From: CAVPJW01 sp963705525
GTDB lineage: Bacteria > Acidobacteriota > Vicinamibacteria > Vicinamibacterales > CAVPJW01
Reading direction: 5' to 3'
Assembly (NCBI GenBank): GCA_963705525.1
Contig: CAVPJW010000007.1
Location: 815,272 to 879,271, forward strand
DNA: 64,000 nucleotides
Below are positions 36,935 through 46,189 of this stretch, in pieces (the stretch's first letter is position 1; each line of letters opens with the position of its first letter). A model generated the notes under the pieces. The model saw only the letters and a list, made by a program, of their open reading frames with translations. It did no database searches and was not told where the DNA came from. A program made the translations under genes and the position numbers.

Positions 36935-37465
36935 CGCGTTGAGCGAGAGTGAATTAGGAGATTGGCTGGGAGGCAGGGATTCGAGCCGAGTCGCGCCGAG
37001 AGGCGCGCGGTGGCCTGAAGATGGGCCGAGCAGCCATGAGCGAAGCCGAAGGCGAGCGACCGTCGCTTCGAGCGCGGTCAACGCCCGGCGGAGCCGTTCG
37101 TCCGCTTCTTTTGCAACCCCCTGTAGTTCCGCATTGGCACCGACGATCCCGAGCGCCACGAGTGGCGCCATGGCACTGACGACGCTCTGCTTGTCGGTCA
37201 CTTCGTACACGATGACGTTGCACGGCAACAAGAGACCAATCGAGAGCTCGGCATGCAGAGCACGGTCGGCCAGCACCGGATTGCAGGCACCAAGGATCAC
37301 GTACTTGCGGAAGTCTCGATTCAGTTTTGTCTTCAGCGTCTGCTGCACGTCGATGCTGGTCAGCACGCCAAACCCTTCAACCTTCAGCGCTGCCGACGTC
37401 TGTGCGACCGCGGTTTCGAAGGACACCGGCAGTGTGATGCTCAATCCATATGCGCTCTGTTCCAT
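36896..37465 (-). CDS. DUF302 protein whose 3' end runs into the att-like repeat
   Basis: Residues 1-140 or so are a DUF302 domain: YGLSITLPVSFETAVAQTSAAL, VQQTLKTKLNRDFRKYVILGACNP, LPCNVIVYEVTD and ALVALGIVGANAELQGVAKEADERL. The usual family protein ends here. The last 45-50 residues (RLRLRSWLLGP onward) translate the repeat and the integrase flank and have no family counterpart. The natural stop was therefore probably lost when the adjoining sequence was inserted. ATG 37465 lies 8 bp after the OsmC stop, so the two genes are co-transcribed. Confidence 0.82.
   Translation of the reverse strand: MEQSAYGLSITLPVSFETAVAQTSAALKVEGFGVLTSIDVQQTLKTKLNRDFRKYVILGACNPVLADRALHAELSIGLLLPCNVIVYEVTDKQSVVSAMAPLVALGIVGANAELQGVAKEADERLRRALTALEATVARLRLRSWLLGPSSGHRAPLGATRLESLPPSQSPNSLSLNALGSVCSACLAAA
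36961..36997. repeat. 37-bp direct repeat, right copy (att-like)
   Basis: Identical to 32311-32347. It lies between the integrase relic and the DUF302 gene; the minus-strand reading frame of DUF302 runs into it. Sequence identity breaks off sharply on both sides, apart from the shared GGCCGAGCAGCCA at 37024-37036. Confidence 0.8.
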
Positions 37466-37473
37466 GGTTCGAC

Positions 37474-37974
37474 TCAGCCTTCCGTGATTTCAGGCTCCAC
37501 GCGGATGGGCGTGGAGAGCGTCGCCGATATCAGGCAATGCTTTTTCACTCTTCTCGAGCACGTGCAAGGCCCGAGTTCGATCGGTGCCCGGCGCATCGAC
37601 GAGCCGAGGACGCAGAACGATCTCTGTAAACCGCGTGACACCGTCCTTCCGGTTCACAGTGCCTGCAGCGGCCACGTCAAGGCTGACAAACGCCACCTGG
37701 GACGCGCGATTGAACGCAACGTAAACAAAAAGCACGTCTGCACGGCGGCAAGGAGCAGATGCTCAGGGCTCCAGGCATCTCCCGGCCCGTCGAAGTCTAC
37801 AGGTGGCGCCGCACGAAGATCCGGCACTCCTGGGGTTGACAGCACCGCGTAGCCCGCAGGACCGCCGGCCAGAACCACGTCGTAATGGTGTGGCAATGGC
37901 TTGATAGAGATCCCTCGTGCCTGCCCCGATGGTTCGTCGTGGCGCTGATGCGTCCAGCCATCACCCGCGGACAC
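37474..37974 (-). CDS. OsmC-family protein, frameshifted
   Basis: The 5' part reads ISIKPLPHHYDVVLAGG and AAPPVDFDGPGDAWSPEHLLLAAVQTCFLFTLRSIAR, with the family active-site cysteine in VQTCF. It then changes frame near 37715 to SQVAFVSLDVAAAGTVNRKDGVTRFTEIVLRPRL. A further extra base near 37548 must be removed to give the conserved EKACLISATLSTPI and the stop at 37474. OsmC proteins reduce organic peroxides with a Cys pair. It overlaps the DUF2892 gene upstream. Confidence 0.8.
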
Positions 37975-38149
37975 CGGCTTTGCGGAGGATCGCCATCATC
38001 GGGCACCACTGGGTGAACGCGGACTGAAACAGGTTGAGCCCCACGAACAGGGTGAACCACAGGAACAACGGGTTGACGTAGATTCCGAGCAGGACACTTG
38101 CCGCGACAAACCCACCCGCAATCAGTCGTAACGAACGTTCAATGTTCAT
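37961..38149 (-). CDS. DUF2892 inner-membrane protein
   Basis: The product is 62 residues: MNIERSLRLIAGGFVAAS, one membrane hairpin, and the terminal FQSAFTQWCPMMAILRKAGV. The N-terminus and the CP motif in the WCPM segment are typical of the DUF2892 domain found at the end of YgaP-type rhodanese proteins. It opens the unit DUF2892-OsmC-DUF302 on the minus strand. A second family member lies at 45639. Confidence 0.88.
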   Translation of the reverse strand: MNIERSLRLIAGGFVAASVLLGIYVNPLFLWFTLFVGLNLFQSAFTQWCPMMAILRKAGVRG

Positions 38150-38169
38150 AATGTCTCCTTACTTGCCTG

Positions 38170-38904
38170 TCACAGCGGCCGAATGAACAGCACGGGCCGG
38201 TCGCACGTGCCCAGGACCCTGGCGACCGCGTCCGCGAAGGCCCAGGTTGTGCGATCCCTTGGTGTGGCCATCACCACCAGCGAGGCCTGCTGGAGAGCGG
38301 CGGCGTCACACGCGTTGAGCGGTCCAGCGATGGTGACCGTGCCGCTGGCGAGGGTCGCGAAGTGCTCGGCGCACAGCTGTGCGTCGGCATCAGCATCGGT
38401 TCCGTCCTGTACGAGCGCGAGCCGCTCGAAGACCGCCTGTGGTGACGCGGCGGCGGCGCGCGTGACGAGGACGGGAGCCACGGCGGCCCGTACGACGCGT
38501 TCGGCCACCGACCCCAGCCACCACCGCCCAGGGCCCCGGCGGCCGTGCGTGCCAAGGACGATGAGATCTGCCAGAGCCGACTCACTGAGGATCGCGTCGA
38601 CCGGAGGCGCGTCCACGACGACCGCCTCCACGGCGTGACCAGCGGCGCGGATCGCGAATTGCGTCAGATGCGCGGTCGCGGCCACCTGCGCCCCAAGTCG
38701 CTCCGCTTCGAGCTGAGCGATCTGCTCCAACGTGAAGTAGGCGGGCGGCTCGAACCGCTCGGCATGCATGACGCGAAGCCGTGTCTTGAAGCCAGACGCC
38801 ACCACTCCGGCGAGGGCCACGGCGCGAGCCGACGCGTCGCCGAAATCCACGCCCACGAGGACGGTCTTCGGCGGGCAGTGTGTCGTCACGGGTCGCGGAC
38901 TCAT
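38170..38904 (-). CDS. Universal stress protein
   Basis: ATG 38904 is selected because it overlaps the stop of the RND pump gene (ATGA). The product is 244 residues. One full USP domain is seen, starting VLVGVDFGDASARAVALA and with the ATP-loop GTHGRRGPGRWWLGSVAERVV. The second, shorter half has lost the glycine motif but keeps the fold-like VVMATPRDRT and CDRPVLFIRPL. It is the last gene of the TolC-adaptor-pump operon. Coupling a USP to an efflux pump suggests a stress or energy link, but this is inference. Confidence 0.88.
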   Translation of the reverse strand: MSPRPVTTHCPPKTVLVGVDFGDASARAVALAGVVASGFKTRLRVMHAERFEPPAYFTLEQIAQLEAERLGAQVAATAHLTQFAIRAAGHAVEAVVVDAPPVDAILSESALADLIVLGTHGRRGPGRWWLGSVAERVVRAAVAPVLVTRAAAASPQAVFERLALVQDGTDADADAQLCAEHFATLASGTVTIAGPLNACDAAALQQASLVVMATPRDRTTWAFADAVARVLGTCDRPVLFIRPL

Positions 38905-41900
38905 GGCGCGACCTCGATCGCCTGTACCGCGACCGCCAGGTCGCCCCGTTCGTGGCGCTTCGCCATGTAGTAGAGAACAGGTACGGCCATCCGTGACAGC
39001 AGCAGCGACGCGACCTCGCCCGCCATCAGCGAGATGGCGAGCCCCTGAAAGATGGGGTCGAACAGGATCACGCCGGCACCGACCACGACCGCCGCGGCGG
39101 TGAGTGCCATCGGCCGGAACCGTACGGCACCGGCATCGACGACGGCCTGTTCGAGCGGCACACCATCGCGCAGGCGCAGCTCGATGAAGTCCACCAAGAT
39201 GATCGAGTTGCGCACGACGATGCCGGCGCCGGCGATGAAGCCGATCATCGACGTCGCCGTGAAGAAGGCCCCCATTGCCGCATGTGCCGGCAGGATGCCG
39301 ACGAGCGAGAAGGGGATCGCAGCCATGATGAGGAGCGGCGTCCTGAAGGATTGAAACCAGCCGACCACGAGCACGTAGATGAGGACGAGGACTGCGGCGA
39401 AGGCCAGCCCGAGATCGCGAAACACCTCGATCGTGATGTGCCACTCGCCGTCCCATTTCATTGCGTACCTCGATGTGTCGAAGGGCTGCGTCGCGTTGAA
39501 GACCTCGAGCCCGTAGCCTTCCGGCAGCGAGAGCCGTGCAATCGCCCTGTTCATCGCGAGGATCGCGTAGACGGGACTCTCGTTCTGCCCCGCGAGATCG
39601 CCCGTGACGTAGGTCACCGCCTGCAGGTTCTTGTGATACAGGCTCGTGTCCGCCTCCGTGCGAACGGCCCGCGTCACCTCGCCAACGGCGACGGGTCTGG
39701 TACCGCCGAGCCGCAGCGCCTGTACGGCCTCGAGGGTGCGACCGGCGCGCGGCAACCGCATGACAATTGGGACGTCCTCGCGCGCCTGCGAATCGTGGAG
39801 CAGGCCGACGACTTCGCCGGAGCCCGCCATCCGTACCACTGACGCGACGGTGGCTGACGACAGCCCTGCCGCCGACGCCTTCTCGCTATCCACCACGAGG
39901 GTGACCTTCGGATGCGGGGCCTCGACATACCAGTCGGTATCGACGACGCCTGGCGTCTGCTCAAAGATGGCCTTGACCTGCGTCGCCACTTCGATTCGAC
40001 GCGTGGCATCTGGTCCGTACACTTCAGCAACCAGGGTCTGAAGCACTGGCGGGCCCGGTGGCACTTCTGCCACTTGCAGCGTGGCGCCGAACGACCGCCC
40101 GATCGGCAGCAACCGGTCGCGGACACGGCGCGCGACGTCGTGACTCTGCACGGAGCGCTCGCCCTTGGCCACGAGGTTCACCTGCAGATCGGCGAGATGC
40201 GGTGCCCCGCGGAGAAAGTAGTGACGCACCAACCCGTTGAAGTTGTAGGGCGCCGACGTGCCGACATAGTGCTGCACGTCGGTCACCGCCCCGTCCTCTA
40301 GCGCGGCCGAGGCCAGCGCCGACGCCACGCGTGCGGTCGTTTCGAGCGCGGTGCCCTCCGGCATGTCGACCATCACCTGGAATTCGCTCTTGTTGTCGAA
40401 GGGCAGCATCTTCACGGTCACGAGCCCGAGCGGCACGAAGGCCACCGCCACCAGCAGCAGCGCCGCCACGCTCACGAGAAACAGCGCGCGCATCCGGCCG
40501 CTCGAGATGAGTGGACCCATTACGCGTCGGTACAGGCGCGTGAAGAAGTCCTCTTCGCCATGGTCGTGATGGCTGGCCGGTTTCAAGAGCCGCACCGCCG
40601 CCCACGGCGTCACCACGAAGGCGACCACGAGCGAAAAGACCATCGCCGCCGACGCGCCGATGGGAATCGGCCGCATGTACGGCCCCATCAGGCCACCGAC
40701 AAACGCCATCGGCAGGATGGCGGCCACCACGGCGAGCGTCGCCAGGATCGTGGGGTTGCCCACCTCGTCCACGGCACGGAGCGCCACGGCAATCAGCCCG
40801 TCCGAATCGTCGGCGCGCAACCGCGCATGCCGCACGATGTTCTCCACCACGACAATCGCGTCATCCACCAGGATGCCGATGGAGAAGATCAAGGCGAATA
40901 AGGTGATGCGGTTGAGGGTGTAGCCGTAGAGATAGAACATGAACAGCGTCAGCGCGAGGGTGACCGGTATCGCGACGAGCACCACCGCGGCTTCCCGTCG
41001 GCCGAGCACCAGCCAGATCAGTACCGAGACCGACAGCACCGCCAGCAGCATGTGCCACAGCAGCTCGTTGCTCTTCTCGGCCGCGGTCTCGCCGTAGTCG
41101 CGGGTGATCGTTAAGTGCACGTCGGTGGGCACCAGCGTGCCCTTCAACGTGTCGAGCTTTCGTGTCACGTTGTGCGCGACGTCGATCGCGTTGGTGCCCT
41201 TGCGCTTGGCCACGGCGATCGTGACGGCGGGATGCGCGCCGGACTCGTGGGACTGATATGTGACGTAGGCCCTTGGCTCCGCGTCGCCATCGTCAACGTC
41301 CGCCACGTCACCCACGCGCACCGCCCGCCCGCCTGCGCTGCTGACGACCACCCGACGGACATCATCAACCGTGCTCAGTTGACTGCCGGCCTCCAGGCCG
41401 GTGATGTGCCCCGCCGTGACCGATCCCGACGCGGCGCCTCGCGCGTTGGTCGCGACGATCGCACGCTGGACGGAGAGCGGGTCCAACTCATAGGCCGCCA
41501 ACCGTGCGGGATCGACGTCCACCCGGAGCTGACGTGGTCGTCCGCCGATGAGCGTCACCTCCGACACATCGGTGACTTCGGCGATGGCGTCGCGCAGTTG
41601 AGCGGCGAGCCCCCGCATCTGGTCGTCGCCATAACGCTCGGACCACACGGTGATGGCCATGATCGGGACGTCATCGATTGAGCGCGGCTTCACGATGGGG
41701 CCGATGACGCCCGGCGGAATGCGATCCGCGTGTGCGGCGAGCTTCTGATTGAGCCTGACGAGCGCTGCTTCTTCCGGTTGCCCAACCTTGAAGCGCACGA
41801 CCACCATCGACTGTCCGGTGGACGACGTCGAGTAGACGTACTCGACACCCGGCACCTCCCACAGGAGCTGCTCCATCGGTCGCGTGACACGCTGCTCGAC

Positions 41901-42092
41901 GTCCGCCGCCGTGGCACCTGGCATCTCCACGAAGACGTCGACCATCGGGACTATGATTTGCGGCTCTTCCTCACGGGGCAGCGCCATGATCGCCAGCGCC
42001 CCGAGCGCCAGTGAGGCCCCGATAAAGAGCGGCGTCAGCTTCGAGCCGATGAATGCCGCCGCCAGTCGTCCCGCCGCGCCGTAGGAAGTCAT
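38901..42092 (-). CDS. RND efflux pump inner-membrane subunit
   Basis: The product is 1063 residues, the typical AcrB/CusA size. The N-terminus is the first helix LTPLFIGASLALGALAIM, followed by EEPQIIVPMVDVFVEMPGA. The proton-relay region in transmembrane helix 4 is IFSIGILVDDAIVVVENIVRH with the Asp pair; the second half repeats the pattern, FIAGAGIVVRNSIILVDF. The latter has Asn/Arg instead of the usual pair, as in several heavy-metal or solvent-type pumps. It is translationally coupled to the adaptor before it and the USP after it. Confidence 0.93.
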   Translation of the reverse strand: MTSYGAAGRLAAAFIGSKLTPLFIGASLALGALAIMALPREEEPQIIVPMVDVFVEMPGATAADVEQRVTRPMEQLLWEVPGVEYVYSTSSTGQSMVVVRFKVGQPEEAALVRLNQKLAAHADRIPPGVIGPIVKPRSIDDVPIMAITVWSERYGDDQMRGLAAQLRDAIAEVTDVSEVTLIGGRPRQLRVDVDPARLAAYELDPLSVQRAIVATNARGAASGSVTAGHITGLEAGSQLSTVDDVRRVVVSSAGGRAVRVGDVADVDDGDAEPRAYVTYQSHESGAHPAVTIAVAKRKGTNAIDVAHNVTRKLDTLKGTLVPTDVHLTITRDYGETAAEKSNELLWHMLLAVLSVSVLIWLVLGRREAAVVLVAIPVTLALTLFMFYLYGYTLNRITLFALIFSIGILVDDAIVVVENIVRHARLRADDSDGLIAVALRAVDEVGNPTILATLAVVAAILPMAFVGGLMGPYMRPIPIGASAAMVFSLVVAFVVTPWAAVRLLKPASHHDHGEEDFFTRLYRRVMGPLISSGRMRALFLVSVAALLLVAVAFVPLGLVTVKMLPFDNKSEFQVMVDMPEGTALETTARVASALASAALEDGAVTDVQHYVGTSAPYNFNGLVRHYFLRGAPHLADLQVNLVAKGERSVQSHDVARRVRDRLLPIGRSFGATLQVAEVPPGPPVLQTLVAEVYGPDATRRIEVATQVKAIFEQTPGVVDTDWYVEAPHPKVTLVVDSEKASAAGLSSATVASVVRMAGSGEVVGLLHDSQAREDVPIVMRLPRAGRTLEAVQALRLGGTRPVAVGEVTRAVRTEADTSLYHKNLQAVTYVTGDLAGQNESPVYAILAMNRAIARLSLPEGYGLEVFNATQPFDTSRYAMKWDGEWHITIEVFRDLGLAFAAVLVLIYVLVVGWFQSFRTPLLIMAAIPFSLVGILPAHAAMGAFFTATSMIGFIAGAGIVVRNSIILVDFIELRLRDGVPLEQAVVDAGAVRFRPMALTAAAVVVGAGVILFDPIFQGLAISLMAGEVASLLLSRMAVPVLYYMAKRHERGDLAVAVQAIEVAP

Positions 42093-43261
42093 CGACCGCC
42101 CCCCGCCTTGACGCGACGGCCGTCAGTCAAAGCCGGCGGTGGGGACAAGATCACGAGATCGCCGTCGGACAGCCCGGCCAGCACCTCGGTGCCGCTCACA
42201 TTGACCAGGCGGACGCGCGCGATGTCTTCTTCGACGACGAAGACCGACGTCACTTGGCCGCGGCGCACGAGCGCGCCGGCCGGCACCGTCAGTACACGTC
42301 GAGGCTGGGTGCTGAAGCGAGCCCGACCGAACATCCCTGAGCGCAACCCGCCATCAGCGGGCAGCGCAATCTTGACGAGAAACGCCCGCGCGTCTGCGTC
42401 CACCGCGCGACCGACCTCAGCCACCGTTCCGCTGACCACTCTCGGCGCGCTTCCTGAACCTGCATCGAGGGCGATCGGCACAGTCGCGCCAGGTGCAATC
42501 TGCCCGACCCGCGATTCGTCCACGTTGACGTCAAGTCGGAAGCCGCGCGTGTCCTCGACCCGCATCAGCGGTGTCCCAGGGGCCGCCATGTTGCCCGGCT
42601 CGACCATCTTCTCGGTGACCACGCCGTCGAACGGCGCCGCGATGCGCGAGAACGTTTCGACGGTCTCTGCCGCCTCGCTGGCGGCCCGCGCGCCTTCCAC
42701 TCCTGAGAGGGCGGCCTGTGCGCGTGCCGCGGAACCCGCAACCCGCGCTTCCGCCGCGCGCAGCGCACCGGTGACATCGTCGAGCTCCTGCTGCGTGGCC
42801 GAGCGTTTAGCGTGCAGGCTCGCGACACGCGCATGGGTCGTGCGCGCCAAAGCGAGACCGGCCTCGGCCGCCTGTCGCTCGGATCCCGCGGCGATGACGT
42901 CCTGATCGGCCGACAGCCCCGCCGCGCGCGCTCGGCGTGCCTGCGCGGCGAGGTCGCGCGCCTCGAGGACGATCAGCACTTGACCCGCACGGACGTGGTC
43001 GCCTGGTACCGCGTGGACCTCGCGGATCGGCGCGAGGATGCGAGCCATGATCGTGGCCGTCGTCCGTGCCTGGACCACGCCGCCAGCCTCGAACGCGTCC
43101 GTGATGTCGGCCATGGCTATGGGCGCGACCGCAACGGGGATGGCGTCCGGTGGCTCGGAGGCTGCCGTTTTCGGCCCGCGCGAACAGGCCGGCAGGGCGA
43201 GACTGATGACGAGGGCAGACCCCGCGAGGAGTGATGAGTGTCTCAGCGTCATGTCGGTCAT
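42089..43261 (-). CDS. RND efflux periplasmic adaptor (membrane fusion protein)
   Basis: The product is 390 residues. The N-terminus is a lipoprotein signal with lipobox LPAC (residues 23-26 or so). It has the lipoyl half-motifs (ILAPIREVHAVPGDHVRAGQVLIVLEARD and IAAPFDGVVTEKMVEPGNMAAPGTPLMRV), a helical hairpin rich in Ala between them, and a beta-barrel part. The C-terminal membrane-proximal part is GALVRRGQVTSVFVVEED. It links the pump to TolC. Starts and stops overlap by 4 bases at both ends. Confidence 0.93.
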   Translation of the reverse strand: MTDMTLRHSSLLAGSALVISLALPACSRGPKTAASEPPDAIPVAVAPIAMADITDAFEAGGVVQARTTATIMARILAPIREVHAVPGDHVRAGQVLIVLEARDLAAQARRARAAGLSADQDVIAAGSERQAAEAGLALARTTHARVASLHAKRSATQQELDDVTGALRAAEARVAGSAARAQAALSGVEGARAASEAAETVETFSRIAAPFDGVVTEKMVEPGNMAAPGTPLMRVEDTRGFRLDVNVDESRVGQIAPGATVPIALDAGSGSAPRVVSGTVAEVGRAVDADARAFLVKIALPADGGLRSGMFGRARFSTQPRRVLTVPAGALVRRGQVTSVFVVEEDIARVRLVNVSGTEVLAGLSDGDLVILSPPPALTDGRRVKAGGGR

Positions 43262-44580
43262 CGCCTTCCCAGCGCCCGTTGAAGCGTCGCGCTCGCCGTC
43301 AGCACCGCCACCTGCGCTGTGACTCGTTGCGCTTCCGCCTGGGCCACGGCTTCAGTCGATCGCACCAGTGACGTCACGTCGGTGAGCCCGGCTTCGTATC
43401 GATCGCGGATGATGCGTCGGCTTTCGCGCGCCTGCGCCACTGCGTCCCGGCCGACCGCCTCGCTCGCTCGGGCGGCGTCAAGTCTCGCGACGGCGACGTG
43501 GACGTCGAGTCTGGCAGCGGTCTCACTCTTGCTGCGTTCGAATGCGCGTCGCGTGGCCTCATCGTTCGCCTCGGCGAGCCGCGCCTTGTCTGCAAATCCG
43601 TGGAACACGTTGACGCGTGCGACGGCTCCGACGATCCAACTTGATGCGCGGCTGTTCCACGCGCCGCCGTTGAATTCCCAGCCACCCTGCACCGACACCT
43701 GCGGAAGGAACGCCTCGCGGGCCGCCGTCTGACTCGCGCGAGCGAGCTGCTCTTGGAGCGCGGCGAGCGTCACATCCGGTCGGTTCTTGAGCGCCTCCGC
43801 TTCGAGTGCCGCGAGATCGGTCGCGTCGATAATGGCAACCGCAGGAGAGGGTCCGAGCAGGAATGCCTCATCGAGCGGCTCGCCCATCACCTGGTTGAGC
43901 TGCGCGCGTGCAATGCGCTCGTCGGACGCCGCGCGAATCTGCTGCTCGCGCGCCTGGGAGACGTGCACGTCGATCTGCAGCACGTCGGCATCGGTGACGC
44001 GTCCCGCGTCTCTCCGGTTGCCAGCCAGCTCTCGATCGGCGAGCGCCGTGGCGACGGCGGCATCGGCAGATTGGCGGGCACCGGCGGTCACCAGGACACG
44101 GCCGTAAGCGTCCGTCACGCTCGCGGCAAGGTCATGGTCCACCATGAGGCGAGTGGCGGTCGCGATCTCGTGACCGATGCCGGCCACGGCGACATTGGCC
44201 TTGGTGGCCGAATCGAACAGGGGCTGCTCGACCGTCACCGCGGAGCGAAAGTTGTCAACCGCGTCGGGATGATTGAGCGCCCCGAGGGCGAAATCCGCGG
44301 CGGTGAACTGCCGCTGGGACAGTAAAGAACTGAAGACAAACACCGGCTGATTACCACGCTGCCACGATTCGGCAACGTCCACGCGTGGCCAGTAACCAGC
44401 CCTCGCCTGCGTGACCCGCTGAGCCGCCTCGCGCTCCCCTGCGGCGCTGCTGCCGGCGTCAGGGTTGTGCGCGCGGGCACGAGCGATCGCGTCTGTCAGG
44501 CTCAACGGGGTTTGGGCCGCGGCGGGCGCGGCCAGCCCGAGGATGGCCAGGAGGAGGTAGGTCGCTGGACGGCGTCGCAT
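43258..44580 (-). CDS. TolC-family outer-membrane efflux protein
   Basis: ATG 44580 gives 440 residues with signal peptide MRRRPATYLLLAILGLAAP, then AAAQ. The two OEP repeats begin SLTDAIARARAHNPD and IDATDLAALEAEALKNRPDV. The protein is rich in long helices typical of the periplasmic tunnel. It is the first gene of the four-gene operon. About 270 bp upstream lie before the PIG-L gene's 3' end and must hold the promoter; no clear hexamers or operators are recognised there. Confidence 0.9.
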   Translation of the reverse strand: MRRRPATYLLLAILGLAAPAAAQTPLSLTDAIARARAHNPDAGSSAAGEREAAQRVTQARAGYWPRVDVAESWQRGNQPVFVFSSLLSQRQFTAADFALGALNHPDAVDNFRSAVTVEQPLFDSATKANVAVAGIGHEIATATRLMVDHDLAASVTDAYGRVLVTAGARQSADAAVATALADRELAGNRRDAGRVTDADVLQIDVHVSQAREQQIRAASDERIARAQLNQVMGEPLDEAFLLGPSPAVAIIDATDLAALEAEALKNRPDVTLAALQEQLARASQTAAREAFLPQVSVQGGWEFNGGAWNSRASSWIVGAVARVNVFHGFADKARLAEANDEATRRAFERSKSETAARLDVHVAVARLDAARASEAVGRDAVAQARESRRIIRDRYEAGLTDVTSLVRSTEAVAQAEAQRVTAQVAVLTASATLQRALGRR

Positions 44581-44852
44581 CTCAATCACAGAGATTCCAG
44601 AACTTGCCCTTGGTGACAGATCACGACCTTGGCTGTTCGAATCAGTGGCTCCGCCGATCAGACGCAGGTCCGCCGCCGCCTCAAATGCCTCTATGCACGG
44701 CTGATTGCGCCGAAGCTGTCCTGGGGCATCCGACCAGATAGGCGAACTGACGGGGCTTCGAGCCAACAATTTGGCGGACGAGCATGATTCCTCCCTGAGC
44801 GTGTCAGTACGACAGATGCTCGTTTCGCGGAAACATGACACCAGGCAAGGTC

Positions 44853-45623
44853 CTATCCGAATCGTGCCGGGGCAAACACCGTCGGGTCCTCCACAAGGAG
44901 CGGGCTTCGCGCCTTGAACGCCTCGGCATACCGCACACCGACGAGGCTTCCGACATACCGGTCTTCGGCGCTGTACTTGTCCAGGAGCGTCGCCTGGTCG
45001 CCGCTGAAAACCGACTCGTAGGCCGTGAGCGCCGCCCTCTTCTGCTCGTAGACCTCGCTCACGTCGACAGCGAAGTCAAAGCCGTTCCACGGCGGTTCCA
45101 TCCGGCAGTGCCCGAAGAACAGCCGCTCGACCTCGTGCGGCTCCGTACCATCCAGCGCCTCACCGCCAGGCACCTCATCCCACTTCGGCAACCGTGCGTA
45201 GAACACGCCGTATACCACGATCTCAGTGGCTGCTGGGTGGTCGGGGTGCACCCCTCCCCCAGCAGTCGTGAAGACGAATCGTGGCTTGTGCATTCGAATC
45301 AGGCGCGCCACCGTCAGTCTGGCCTCGGGAGAGTCGCGAATGAGCCGGTCGTGGAGCGAGAGGACGACGCGGGAAACGCCGAGGATTGCAGCCGCCTGCT
45401 CGGCCTGCCGCTGGCGGACACCTCGAACGGCGTGACGCGCCGGCTCGCCGTCGCACAAATCGACGAACAACACGCGCAGTCCGCTGCGCACGAGTTTCGC
45501 GGCGGTGCCGCCGAGGACGGCCTCCAGATCGTCAGGGTGAGCGCCGAACGCCACGACATCGTAGCGTTCGGGCCGGGACGTTCCTCCCATGCCGGCCGCT
45601 GGCGGAAGAGCGTGTCTCGTCAT
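44853..45623 (-). CDS. PIG-L family deacetylase, BshB1-like
   Basis: The product is 256 residues. The zinc/catalytic motif is VVAFGAHPDDLE (His/Asp/Asp); the second His motif is GGGVHPDHPAATEIV. The C-terminal part DRYVGSLVGVRYAEAFKARSPLLV resembles BshB1, the deacetylase of bacillithiol synthesis. Acidobacteria often carry bacillithiol genes, so a role in thiol synthesis is plausible; a de-N-acetylase for another sugar is the alternative. It shares its strand with the efflux operon but is separated by 270 bp. Confidence 0.85.
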   Translation of the reverse strand: MTRHALPPAAGMGGTSRPERYDVVAFGAHPDDLEAVLGGTAAKLVRSGLRVLFVDLCDGEPARHAVRGVRQRQAEQAAAILGVSRVVLSLHDRLIRDSPEARLTVARLIRMHKPRFVFTTAGGGVHPDHPAATEIVVYGVFYARLPKWDEVPGGEALDGTEPHEVERLFFGHCRMEPPWNGFDFAVDVSEVYEQKRAALTAYESVFSGDQATLLDKYSAEDRYVGSLVGVRYAEAFKARSPLLVEDPTVFAPARFG

Positions 45624-45638
45624 GACTGCTGGCCGGGC

Positions 45639-45866
45639 TCAACAATGTGGGCACGGGTTCGTCTTGGCCTTGCCGGTGGCATACCCGAAGAGGCTGTATG
45701 CGGGACACCAGCCGGCGAGCCCGCTCAGGAACGCCACTCCGCCTGCACCCGTCAGCACGATACTGAGAGCGCCCGAGGTGAAACCGCCCCAGCCGGCGTA
45801 CATCAACAGGATTCCGCTCAGGAGCCTGACTGCACGATCCCAGTCCGCTTCGTTGGTGAACGTCAT
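45639..45866 (-). CDS. DUF2892-like membrane protein
   Basis: ATG 45866 (after GGCGAGGGG) gives 75 residues: MTFTNEADWDRAVRLLSG, a membrane hairpin rich in Gly, and LAGWCPAYSLFGYATGK. The DxxVRLxxG opening and WCP motif are those of DUF2892. An upstream extension of 28 residues to 45950 is possible but not supported. The gene ends 15 bp before the PIG-L start. Confidence 0.78.
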   Translation of the reverse strand: MTFTNEADWDRAVRLLSGILLMYAGWGGFTSGALSIVLTGAGGVAFLSGLAGWCPAYSLFGYATGKAKTNPCPHC

Positions 45867-46189
45867 GATCCCCTCGCCTTCGTGGTCTGTGTCCTGAAGA
45901 GTCGGATACCGACGGGCCGGCACGCCGGGGCGCACATCGCTCGCCGACATTTCCCTGCACAGTTGATGCAGACCAGATATTAAGGTGACAAGAGGGAACG
46001 GTCAGGGGTGGCTCGGCCGCCGATCGAGGAACTCGACGATGAGCGTCGTCAGGCGCGCAGCCGGACAGATGCGGCGGGCAGGAAGTGACGACGGAAACGG
46101 ATCACGACAGCTCCAGGAACGCAGAACCGGCATCGCGACATCAGAGCCGGGCCTCGACTTGCCGGTGACACGGCTACAATCGAGAAGCT
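45867..46189. other. Intergenic region between divergent units
   Basis: This 323-bp stretch separates the DUF2892/PIG-L unit (minus) from the ECF sigma operon (plus). It must hold both promoters. No convincing gene, hairpin or -35/-10 pair is recognised. Confidence 0.45.
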
